From Cytauxzoon felis (Eukaryota; Apicomplexa; Aconoidasida; Piroplasmida; Theileriidae), in NCBI GenBank assembly GCA_020283715.1, contig JAIQCW010000218.1, forward strand, positions 1 to 21,044: 21,044 nucleotides of DNA, written 5' to 3'. The position numbers and the translations under genes are program-made. Positions within the stretch are counted from its first letter, which is position 1, and every line of letters starts with the position of its first letter. The notes below the pieces were generated by a model. It was not told the origin of the DNA and ran no database searches. It saw only the letters and a list, made by a program, of their open reading frames with translations. This document shows positions 1-10,100 of the stretch, in pieces.

Positions 1-70
1 GATCTCAGGGAGTTTGAGGGGGAAGTAAATAGAAGAGCTGACGGCAGGAATGTAACCTCAGGTGGAGTGG
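1..70. repeat. Hairpin-module cluster cut by the window edge (intronic)
   Basis: The window opens inside the GATCTCAGGGA...GGGGGAAGTAAATAGAAGAG module. This is followed by the CTGACGGCAG hairpin (CTG/CAG stem) and the ACCTCAGGTGGA boundary motif. It lies in the intron after the 109-409 exon. Confidence 0.85.
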
Positions 71-108
71 ATTATACTTCATATTTCGTTAGTTTTCTAT
101 CAACAAAC

Positions 109-409
109 CTGCGCAGGAGAGAATATCGGATTCATTGATTAGTGTAATGGCTTTATTTTTGATGGAATTGATGAAATATTCATCGCAGTATGAGCATTTG
201 GATAATAGTACGATCATTCTGGAGAAATTTTTCGCGTTGAAGCTATTAAGTATAGTATTTGTTCTATTAATTAGCATCATCCATATTTTTTGTGTATTTG
301 GTCCTCTTTTGAGGATTTGATGGGTGATGGAAACTAATTTGGATGTACTTGCCCATGGTATACATGCTAATGTATCACTAGACACATATTTTAATACATT
401 AAAAGACAT
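109..409 (-). CDS. 5' exon of an unidentified, possibly RAP-type, gene; runs off the left edge
   Basis: The exon starts at the ATG at 407-409 and reads 100 codons plus one base to a GTTTGT donor just below position 109, a donor form also used in PRP31. Without that splice the frame closes 12 codons later. The intron then enters a hairpin-repeat cluster at 1-70 and leaves the window. The peptide is hydrophilic and helical. Its stretch from 'QKIWMMLINRTNTIL' to 'DEYFINSIKNKAITLI' resembles the N-terminal helical repeats of apicomplexan FAST-kinase-like/RAP proteins, but no diagnostic motif is visible, so the family is only a guess. The start lies 30 bp downstream of the stop of the 1241-residue gene on the same strand, so it could alternatively be a continuation of that gene by unrecognised splicing. 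Confidence 0.5.
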
Positions 410-439
410 TATATAGTGTTTATAGAGATAAAATTATAA

Positions 440-3400
440 TTATTCTCCTGGACAATCATGATGTTTTAATTTCTTGGCTTCTTTATTGAGTGAATAATCT
501 TTACCTAATATGGGTATATCACTATTACCTTTAATGTGTACAAATTCTTTATCTAGTAAATGTTGTAGATAATCATTAAAACTACAACTAGTCATATTTT
601 TATTAGAAATGTATACTTTTCCTTTATTAATTCTTGTATATGGCATATGTAATTTACTTAATACGAATCCATTAGTATTACGTTTCTTAGTTAATTTTGT
701 ATTTATTTTATTCTTTTTAAATAAAAATAATCTCATAACTCTTCTAATATTTGTAAATGTATTAGAATCCCAATTTTGCGATTGTATATACAAAAAAAAC
801 CTCGTTAATACTCTACATAAATTGAAACCAAAGTTGAATAATATATTGTAATATAAACCAGTTATTATATAATTCGTCGATGATACATCATTAAATAATA
901 ATAAAAATAACTCTAACATATAACCACCTATACTCACATGCTTACTCATCTCACAAAAACAACGTGTCAATGATAATGTTATATACGGAGTAAAATCATT
1001 CAATATTAACTCACGCATACCACGCATCCTGTAACGCATCACATTCGATAATATACACATACCACCACTTATAATACGACCTGAAGTCCAATCCTTCCTA
1101 CTATCTTCACCTCCACCTTCTACTACAGCCTTGTCTTTCCACTCGCCGTGGTGGCCTCCTCTATTTACTTCCCCCTCCGCTTCCCGTAGATCAGCTCCGG
1201 GTTTTCCACTTCCACTTGTGGTTACATCCAACACATCCTTAGCACCATCTTCCATCATTCCCATGATGGATGATCCATCTCTACCTTCACCCTTCGCTTC
1301 CCTGAGATCAGCTACGGGTTCCACCTGAGGTCCAATCCTTATCTCCACCTTAGCACCATCTTCCATCATTCCCATGATGGATGATCCATCACTAACTTCA
1401 CCACGATCTCTGGGAGTGGCTTTACTCTTTAGAGATAGGTAATTGGAAGAGCTGTCTGCAAGACCAACGGTGGTTGTAACCTCAGGTGGAGAGGCTCCAC
1501 GCCGAGTGGAAGAAGAGTTGGTAACTTCAGGTGGAGTTCCACAATGTATTAAATATTGTACATTATTGACGAGTATTTTTTTGATGATTTTATTGATATA
1601 TTTTTGAATGGTATTGCATACTAGTAGATTATAGTGTGTGGATATATTGGTGATAAGATCGATCGCATAGGGTATAAAAGAGTAATGATTTGATGCATTA
1701 GTGATTTGTATTGTATGTAATATAGATTTGAGTATAATGATAATATTATTATAATCATGTTGATAAATAAGATAATATATAATATTAATAGTAAATTTAA
1801 TTAATATTTTAATAAATCGATCGAAATAAATACATGGATATTTAATAGTATTAATAATAATCCATAATTTAATAATATTATTAATAATATTATCATTATT
1901 AAGATTAATAAAATTAATATAATAATTAATATAATGATTAATATTAATAGATAATATAGATAGGAATAAAAAGATATAAAATGATATAATATCAAATGTA
2001 TTATTATATAAATGTAATATAATTATAGTTGATAATATATCTTTAATTATAAAATAATTATTATTTAATGAAATTTTTATAGAATTAAATTTTATAAAAT
2101 TGACATCAGTAATAAAAAATTATTTATATAATATAATATAAAATTATAATTACATAAATTATTAAATAATAATTTATATAATTTATATTTATATTTATAT
2201 TTATATTTATTTTTATATATTAAATTACCATATTTTAATATATTTAAATCTATAAATTTATAAAAATTTTTTCTATTTATAATACGATTTATAAATTTAT
2301 ATATAAATTTATAATTTAATTTATATATAGATAATTCTATTATTTTTAATAATAATTTTCTTATTTCTATATTAGAATATAATAATTTATATATTAATTC
2401 ATTTATATTTATATTATTTAATATATTATATTCATTTATATTTAATAATTTTATAATTACTATTAATTTATATTTATATGGTATATTTATTAATTTATTT
2501 GTAATTAACCATATTTGACATGTAATACATATCAATTCATCATATATATATATATTTAATTTATCATTATTTATTATATTATTTATATATATTGTTATAT
2601 TATTTATATCTTTATTACATAATTTTAATTTATATATACCAATTTGTATTAATCTTAATCTCCAATATATATATTCATTATTATTATCATCTATATCATT
2701 TATAATATATCTTAAATATAATTCTATCTCCTCATTCAATCTATCCATACAATATAATAATTTTATCATTAATTCATATGATAAATTTAATATATTTAAA
2801 TTATATCCAGTCTCAACCAACCATATACATATATTAAATAATAATTTCATTATTATCATATCTATACCATCAAATATAGCCTCATCATTTATTATCATAT
2901 TTATATACTCTAATGATATATCATCATCAACATCTGTTAAATCTAATGAAGATTTACACTCAATATTACATCTGTCTTCGTCTTGCAGACAGCCTCCACC
3001 TGAGGACTTCCACTCGCCGTGGTGGCCTCTTCTATTTACCTCCCCCTCCGCTTCCCTGAGATCAGCTACGGGTTCCACTTGAGGTCCAGTACTACACTTC
3101 ATTCCATAACTACCTTCTACTCCACTTGAATTCCTTCTTGCTCTTTTCGTCTTGCAGACAGCTCCTCCACTTGAGGTATTCCACTCGCCGTGGTGGCCTT
3201 CTCTATTTATATACCCCTCAAACTCCCAGAGATCAGCTACGGGTTCCACCTGAGGTCCAGTACTACTCTTCATTCCACTCGCCGTGGTGGCCTTCTTATT
3301 TACCTCACCTCGACTCCCATAGATCGTCTCGGATAATTCGCCACGATCTCCGGGAGTGGCATTACCGTTTACGGGGAGGTAATTAGAAGAGCTCTCTGCA

Positions 3401-4278
3401 AGAGGAACAGACGTGGATTGGACCTCAAGTGGAGGAGAGCTGTCTGCAGGACAACGAGAGTTGGATTGGACCTCTAGTGGAGAGCCTCCACTGCGAGTGG
3501 AACATAAAGTTGTAACATCAGGTGTAACTTCGGATGGAATAGGTATGGAATGATTATCAATTGGAAGTTGTATATTATGATTTATGTTATAAGTTTGTTC
3601 TTCCGGGTAGAATTCACTTGTTCTTCCGGGTAGAATTTTTATGTTCTTCCGAGTAGGTTTAGAAGAAGATGTAGCATATACCTTTATACCAGGTATTCCA
3701 CTCGAGGTTACATCCAACACGATCTTAGCACCATCTTCCATCATTCCCATGATGGATGATCCATCACTAACTTCATCACCACCACGATCTCTGGGAGTGG
3801 TTTTACTCTTTAGAGATAGGTAATTGGAAGAGCTGACGGCAGGATGAAGAGAGTTGGATTGGATTTCAGTTGGTGGAGAGAGGTGGACTTCAGGTGGATT
3901 ATAATGAATTTCGGTATGATTATCAGAGTGTCTATCTTCTACATTCTCTTCATTATCATTAGTATCATTGTGTATAGTACGATTATTAATAGCTCTGGAT
4001 AATATGAGAGCAATTTTAAGTACTTTCTCTTGATGTATATCAAGTTTATGGAGTGCTAAAATATCCTTTAAACCATTAGGATCAATAAGATCATATTTAG
4101 TTATTAAACAATTTAAACTTTTATTCTTTATTAAAGTTTCAACCTTATACCTAGTAATATTGTAGAATCTATTAAGCTCTATTAAAACCTCATTATTATA
4201 TCCAGTATCCAATACAATACCATTACTCAAATCTGTATCACTACATGTAGTAGATGATAAAGAATCTATACCATACAT
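440..4278 (-). CDS. Unrecognised 1241-residue helical protein with two large in-frame repeat-derived inserts
   Basis: Exon 1 is 4278-2154 (ATG at 4276-4278). A 113-nt intron at 2153-2041 uses a GTAATT donor and AAAG acceptor. Exon 2 is 2040-440. I checked that the exon-2 frame has no stop from about 2119 down to the TAA at 440, and the splice phase (1+2) matches, so I join the two frames. The intron is the weakest part of the model. Residues about 1-124 are charged and helical with no family I recognise. Residues about 126-432 and 876-1029 are translated hairpin repeats. The rest is very rich in Ile/Asn/Leu/Tyr/Lys and looks like an alpha-helical solenoid. The basic C-terminus (KKNKINTKLTKKRNTNG) may bind nucleic acid. 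A HEAT-type scaffold or ribosome-biogenesis factor is possible, but I assign no function. Confidence 0.6.
1079..1540 (-). repeat. Exonic hairpin-repeat cluster in the 1241-residue gene (exon 2)
   Basis: About 460 bp are read through in frame as roughly residues 876-1029. On the gene strand the order is: boundary motif; CCACTCGGCGTGG hairpin; boundary; GTCTTGCAGAC hairpin; the CTCTAAAGAG plus GCCAC...GTGG double-hairpin module; the CATCATGGGAATGATGG module (twice); the GATCTCAGGGA module (twice, diverged); and CCACCACGGCGAGTGG. It contributes peptides such as SIMGMMEDGAK (twice), ADLREAEGEVN and GHHGEWK. There are no stop codons in the used frame. Confidence 0.85.
2975..3900 (-). repeat. Largest exonic hairpin-repeat cluster (exon 1 of the 1241-residue gene)
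   Basis: About 925 bp are open throughout in the gene's frame (residues about 126-432). It holds two near-identical copies of the module ending in the CCACTCGCCGTGGTGG hairpin (near 3010 and 3180), a third partial one near 3275, two copies of the GTCTTGCAGAC hairpin near the 5' end of the plus strand, and the CCATCATTCCCATGATGG module near 3740. It also holds both variants of the loop-TT hairpin (CTCTTTAGAG near 3805 and CCGTTTACGG at 3365-3374). A short AT-rich stretch near 3540-3595 may be original host coding sequence left between two insertions. Confidence 0.85.
3597..3658. repeat. Three tandem copies of a 23-nt unit (GTTCTTCCGGGTAGAATT core)
   Basis: The core starts at 3597, 3620 and 3643; the first two are identical over GTTCTTCCGGGTAGAATT and the third diverges (CCGAGTAGG). 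It is translated on the minus strand as part of 'ILPGRTSEFYPEEQ'. A similar single unit (GTTCCTCCGGGTAGAATTC) occurs at about 4596-4614 in the neighbouring intergenic cluster. Confidence 0.8.
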
Positions 4279-4478
4279 TACAACCTTTTATACCACACTC
4301 TATTAATAATGTGTGGAATACCCACACCATGACCCACGAATTATACAAATTGTATCATGTCTATCAACATATATATATTAAATCCAACACATCTACACAT
4401 TTTATACATATATTTATTCATACATTATATTAATTATTATATAAACAATTTAATTTTCATATCTACATAATCATTAAT

Positions 4479-4652
4479 TGAAGTCCAATCCACCTCTCAT
4501 TCTACTACAACACTCTCTTCGTCTTGCAGACAGCTCCTCTATTTATCTCCCCTTCCAGCTCCCGTAGATCGCTTTCGGGTACTCTAGTTGAGTTCTGTTC
4601 CTCCGGGTAGAATTCCTGTTCTTAGGGGTTGAACTATCTTCGTTCTCCCGAG
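4479..4652. repeat. Intergenic hairpin-repeat cluster, left part
   Basis: In plus-strand order it has a diverged boundary motif (TGAAGTCC), the GTCTTGCAGACAGC hairpin, the reverse form of the GGGGAA/GTAAATAG module (CTATTTATCTCCCCTTCCAG then CCCGTAGATCGCTTTCGGG), and the GTTCCTCCGGGTAGAATTC unit. It then fades into AT-rich sequence after a CTCCCGAG remnant. Confidence 0.8.
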
Positions 4653-4776
4653 TTTATATTTAATTGGAGAAAAATTCATCGATCCTCTTAGTGTAAATTA
4701 TATAAATTAAATGCTACACATCGTGCACTTGATATCTGTTCGTAAAACCAATATAGCAATCAATGGGAGCTCATCA

Positions 4777-5056
4777 TCCACCTGAGGTTACAATCACTGT
4801 CTTCTCCATCTTCTTTTCCACTCGCAATTCCACTTCTCTTCGTCTTGCAGACAGCTCTCCACCCGAGGTCGTCCTGCCGTCAGCTCTTCCAATTATCTAT
4901 CTCTAAAGAGTAGAGCCACTCCCAGAGATCGTGGCTGAAGTTAGTTATTGGACCTCAGGTGGAGACCTCAAGTGGGACCCGTAGCTGATCTCAGGGAAGC
5001 GGAGGGGGAAGTAAATAGAGAAGGCCACCACGGCGAGTGGAATGACCTCAGGTGGA
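4777..5056. repeat. Intergenic hairpin-repeat cluster, right part
   Basis: It is bounded by TCCACCTGAGGT (4777) and ACCTCAGGTGGA (5045-5056), which are perfect inverted copies. Inside are GTCTTGCAGAC, CTGCCGTCAG, the CTCTAAAGAG + GCCACTCCC...GTGGC module, two further boundary motifs, the GATCTCAGGGA...GTAAATAG module and the CCACCACGGCGAGTGG hairpin. It is the most complete intergenic example. Confidence 0.9.
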
Positions 5057-5161
5057 AGACATCTCAGTCATACTTCCTTCGACAGTCGTTTCACTCCTTC
5101 TACTCGTTCGTACTCACTACGTTCGTCTTAACTTCATTCATATATATATAAAATAATTAGA

Positions 5162-6772
5162 TTATTTGGAGATAAAGTTTCCAAAGGTCCATACTTCCAT
5201 GAATTTGATGGAGAATTGAGGTTGTAATGATAATTGATCATTACCGAATGTATCGCTAACACCGGATGTACCGGATATGAATCCTTGTCCGATTGAGATG
5301 GCGGGTTGTTCTCCACCACCGATGATGATATTATTATCATTAGAGAAGATGAAGCATCTATTTTTTGATTTGGATCTATATATTTTGATATTATTATCAT
5401 TGATAAATTTGAATACGAGTGTTTCACCGGATCCATAGAATTTAAAATTAGAATAGATGGGTCCAGTGAAGGCACCAAATTTAGATCCATCAGAATCTTG
5501 TATAATAATTAGGCAATTATTTTGTTTATCTAATTTTTTATATAAAGTTTGAAATGAGATACCATCATGATCGATTTCAAATGATAGATTCCATTCTCTG
5601 ATAGCAATACTTGGTGGTAGATTTTTGACTAATTCGATAATCATTGGTGATGTTAATATATTACTTTTTTTTGATATTAATTCATGATCTAATATACTTA
5701 TAATATCTTCATGTATAATAGAGTTATGCATTTCCCATTTTGTTTCATTATTATCATTATTATATGACCAGCTATCAATTAAACTATTACTAGAGAATGG
5801 TATCCTTGTTATTCCAATGCGATTTGGTATTATAACTTTAGTTTTATATAAATCTAATATATCCATTAATAAACTTGTACATTTATGTGCTAAATCTTTA
5901 TTAAAAAAACCAAATAATACTGATACAAATTGTTGTGATGTACCTTTTGTATTACGTATATCTTGTATATGTTTTTGTTGATATGGGATAGTATTTGTAA
6001 TACGTGTATTATCTAAAGGATTATTTATATTATTATTTGCATCATCTGATGATGTATTATCAATAGGTGTAGATGTATTGTTATCATTTTTATTATTTAT
6101 ACTACTAAAAATTTTTCCCTCACTTCGTTCGTTAACATCAGAACGTTCTTTTCTATTATTTTTTATCTTACCTTTAATAGATGAGTTATTAGATTTCATA
6201 ACATTATTATTATTATTCTTTATTGATCCAGCATATGATTTACTCTTTATATATCCAGGTGATATAGATGTAGATGATAATGCAATATTTACAGCTGAAG
6301 TAAGTTTATATAAACCTGTAGTTATTAATGATGATGTAGAATATGATTTAATCCTATCATTATCATATTCTTTAGATGATTTAACAATAATTTGTAAAAA
6401 ACCATTACAACGTATATAATCTAATGATGTTAATTCATCTGATGGACCACCTATACAACCACATTCTATTATATTCTGTAAATCTATATGTACTTGATAT
6501 AAACCACTTGCTTTTTCATCTACTTTTATATCACGTAAATCTGGTTCAAATGTTAATGATTCACGTGTTAATGTTAATGAACCCAATATCGAATTCGATA
6601 ATATACAATATTGACACGTCTCTCTAAATATTATAGATTTACTTAATGAATCACTCGATGATATATCCGGCTCTGATCTTGTACTCGAATTTGAATCATA
6701 ACTATATGCAGATAATACAGCCTCCTTTATAGCACCCGGTTTTATTATCAAATTCTCATCAGGATATTTCAT
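5162..6772 (-). CDS. GRAM + TLDc domain protein (OXR1/NCOA7-like)
   Basis: This is a single-exon gene of 536 residues. Residues about 50-135 look like the GRAM-like domain that precedes TLDc in OXR1/NCOA7: 'GSLTLTRESLTFEPDLRD' followed by the 'VHIDLQNIIECG' strand. A low-complexity Asn/Ser/Asp linker follows at about 190-290. The TLDc domain fills roughly residues 375-536. Its hallmarks are 'GAFTGPIYSNFKFYGSGETL', then 'IIGGGEQPAISIG', 'GSDTFGN'-type GVSDTFGNDQLS and the final 'FSIKFMEVWTFG'. Proteins of this family act in oxidative-stress resistance and regulate the vacuolar H+-ATPase in other eukaryotes; that role here is inferred from family. Unlike most of its neighbours it has no intron and no hairpin repeat. 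Its stop is 883 bp from the next gene on the same strand. Confidence 0.9.
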   Translation of the reverse strand: MKYPDENLIIKPGAIKEAVLSAYSYDSNSSTRSEPDISSSDSLSKSIIFRETCQYCILSNSILGSLTLTRESLTFEPDLRDIKVDEKASGLYQVHIDLQNIIECGCIGGPSDELTSLDYIRCNGFLQIIVKSSKEYDNDRIKSYSTSSLITTGLYKLTSAVNIALSSTSISPGYIKSKSYAGSIKNNNNNVMKSNNSSIKGKIKNNRKERSDVNERSEGKIFSSINNKNDNNTSTPIDNTSSDDANNNINNPLDNTRITNTIPYQQKHIQDIRNTKGTSQQFVSVLFGFFNKDLAHKCTSLLMDILDLYKTKVIIPNRIGITRIPFSSNSLIDSWSYNNDNNETKWEMHNSIIHEDIISILDHELISKKSNILTSPMIIELVKNLPPSIAIREWNLSFEIDHDGISFQTLYKKLDKQNNCLIIIQDSDGSKFGAFTGPIYSNFKFYGSGETLVFKFINDNNIKIYRSKSKNRCFIFSNDNNIIIGGGEQPAISIGQGFISGTSGVSDTFGNDQLSLQPQFSIKFMEVWTFGNFISK

Positions 6773-7120
6773 AATTATAATCTACATCTTAAAATATCTA
6801 TTATATATCATTTAAAATCTATACAATAACCACTTTCTTATATACAATACAAAAACAACAACATTCAATTCTATTTTAATCCACACCACAATATCCACTA
6901 CACTTCATTACACATCATTATATACTCTACATCATCTTCTATTATCAATATCCATTATATTATTATTCATTTATCTATATCACCATAACATCATCATACC
7001 CCAAATCTTACGTCTACATCTCTCACACATACCCTATACTCAATTATACAATTATCATTCATATAATACTATACAATCATAAACTCATATATACATATAT
7101 ATAAATATATATTTAATATA
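6773..7120. other. Intergenic AT-rich region without repeats
   Basis: It lies between the stop of the RAP gene (7121) and the start of the TLDc gene (6772), both minus strand, and is about 20% GC. It should contain the 3' end of the RAP transcript and the promoter of the TLDc gene. I see no ORF, RNA gene or hairpin module in it. Confidence 0.6.
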
Positions 7121-10100
7121 TTATACACGCTTAAATCCATTAGACAATAAATTTAATAACAATTCACGACGATTCTCATGACCCAACTTCTCCCACTCAT
7201 CTATATATATATATTTAGTATTCCAACCAGATTTCTTAAAATGATCAATCAATCTCATCGAATCACCAATTATTATCTTATAAGAATCTATACTATTCAC
7301 ACCCTCATCACCAGTCAATGGCGTCCACCATTTCAATAAATCTTCATTAGGTATACATATAATCACAGTATTATGAACATTCTCATCCTCTTCTATCACA
7401 AAATGACCCATATATACCTCAGTCACACGAGGATCAGCAGATAATATACCCAACTCATCCAAAACACTCTAAAATGAAATTAATTTTTATATAACACAAA
7501 CAAAGGGAAAGAGCAATGTTAACAACACTTGAGGTCCAATCCTACATTCCTTCGTCTTGCAGACAACTTCTCCACCCGAGGTTACAACCACTGTTCCACT
7601 CGGCGTGGTGCCTTCTCTATTTAGTTCTCCCTCCGCTTCCCTGATATCAGCTACGGGTTTTCCACTTGAGGTCCAGTACTACACATCCTTAGCACCATCT
7701 TCCATCATTCCCATGATGGATGATCCATCACTATTTTCACCACGATCTCTGGGAGTGGCTCTGCTCTTTAGAGATAGGTAATTAGAAGAGGCTCCATGCA
7801 ATGGGAACGAGAGGAGGATTGGACCTCAGGTGGAGTGGATTGGACCCCGAGTGGAGTTCAAACATTAATGTTAAATATATGTTATGAACTAACTTTGAGT
7901 GTGATGAATGTGGTGGTATCTTTGAATTCTGTGCATAATTGATCTTGTTTTTTGAACCAGTAATAGCATGGTAGATTTTGAAGTGAGTTTTTAATATCTT
8001 CATGACCATTATAGAATCCATTAATTAACATATTGATATAAATTTGATATACATTTCTATATGTATCAGCATTTAATGTGGATTTAATATCTTTATATTT
8101 ATCTAATTCTTCAATTATATTTGTAAATTTAATCTCAAAATTATTATTCATTATACCATAATTCGATATTACAGATAATAAATTCACCTTATGCTTTATA
8201 TCTAAATCATTAAAATTAAATTTCATACTCAATTCATCATCAATTATTAATGACATTAAATTACTCAAATCACTATTCTTTATTGATAAATCAATCATAC
8301 ATGATACCACATCCACTATATTATCCACATACATAGAATTATCACCAATCTCCAATTTACTCATAAACCTAAAAGAATTATATATCTAATTTCAACTCAA
8401 ATCCACCGTAGGTCTTGCAGACAGCTCTCCACCTGAGGTTACAACCTTGCGTTCTCCTGCAGAGAGCTTCCTTATTTACTTCCCCCTTCGCTTCCCATAG
8501 ATCGCTTCCAGGTTCCACTTGAGGTTAAGTTCTAATCTCGACGAGATACGTCTAAAGTGACGGAATCCATACTTGTTCAGATATCTCAATGAGGATAACA
8601 TGAAAACGAATGACATCTCTTCATTCCAATACAATCATCAAATACCTCTTCAATGAGATATTGACATTTAAATTTCATTAAATAATCATTCTTCAATCTT
8701 CATGAGTTTCCCCAGAAATTGAGGATTTCCTTCAAATTTTGGTAGTAAAAATGAAGTAATGAAATTAGTGATTGGACCTCAAGTGGAGAACCCGCAGCTG
8801 ATCTCAGGGAAGCGAAGGGGGAGGTAAATAGAAGAGCTCCATGCAATGGGAAAGATGGACCTCAGGTTGTGTGTATGTAAATAATAAACGAACCAATTGA
8901 TGAGTCTTTTGAATAGTAGTTCATGTTTGATTCTTAATTTGGTAAGGATATTGATGATACCGATGATGACCTGGATTGATTGATGATGATGAGATGGATA
9001 TAACTAACATTAATATGTATATTTTGGAAATCAGTTTCTAATATTTGTAAAAGGATATCTTTAATTAATTCATTTGGGAATAATTTACTATGATTAATAT
9101 TACATAATAAAATATATAAATCCCTATAAAAATAAATAATAATAATTTAATCAATCAAAATATAAAAAGAGATTTATGCTCACATACAGTAGTATCCACT
9201 CCACCTCTCTTTTCCACTCGCCGTGGTGGCTCTTCTATTTATCTCCCCTTCCAGCTCCCATAGATCGCTTCCAGGTATTCTACTCCCACTTGAGGTCTGT
9301 TCTTAGGATGATGAACTCCTATCAATTAGTTTAATGGTTTTAATGGTTAATATCATGTGTATATTTACAAGTTTTTAATTTGGATAATTATGACCAAGGG
9401 GACCGAGGAAAATTTTTTGATAATTTTCAACCCGGAAGAACGAAAATACTTCAACTACTAAGAACAATGATAACACTGGCCACGATCTCCGGGAGTGGCT
9501 TTACTCTTTAGAGATAGATAAATAGAAGAGGCTCCAAGCCGAGTGGAATGCGAGGTTGTAACTTCAGGTGGAGTAGATAATAATGATGTAAAAAATATAA
9601 AGAACGAACTTGGGTTGTAATTGTTTTAGATATGTTTTTGAATGATTGATAATAATTTCATCTAATAATGATGATGGTTTATAGTTATTATTTTTAGGTA
9701 ATTTAAGATTATATTTTGATATTTGTAATAATTTAATATAATTTTTAGAGAAAATAAATTTTGGTATAAGTATATTTAATATTGTATCAATTAATATTAA
9801 TTCATTATTATTATATGAATAAATTAATAATGATATCAATTCATTATCATTTAATGTACAATAATGTAATAATAATTTCATATTTAATACATCTATTATT
9901 ATATTCTTATTATATCTAGATGATCTCAATAAATAAATCAACTTCCTTATCGGTAATATTTTCAATAACCTCTCAATATCCATATTATCATTCAATATCT
10001 CATATAATCTAACACAATCATCCTTAGATAATACCTATATTATTATTATTATTTACACACTTTATACTGAATTCACTCGAGGTCCAACCCACATTTCTTC

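Larger units (their letters stand above)
4279..5161. other. Intergenic region of 883 bp, largely repeat-filled
   Basis: It lies between the stop of the TLDc gene (5162) and the start of the 1241-residue gene (4278), both on the minus strand. 4279-4478 is plain AT-rich sequence with no ORF or RNA signature that I can see; as the 5' flank of the gene ending at 440 it should hold that gene's promoter. Two hairpin-repeat clusters (4479-4652 and 4777-5056) surround about 125 bp of AT-rich unique sequence. I see no gene here. Confidence 0.7.

Noticed and set aside
1801..1995. Small minus-strand ORF with a hydrophobic Ile/Leu-rich product
   Set aside because: It is an alternative frame of AT-rich sequence that is already coding in exon 2 of the 1241-residue gene; no independent support.
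2041..2153. Treating the frames 2092-4278 and 440-2119 as two separate genes
   Set aside because: The second frame is open without a start codon until the repeat insert, and one GT-AG intron in the overlap joins them in phase; I keep them joined but with modest confidence.
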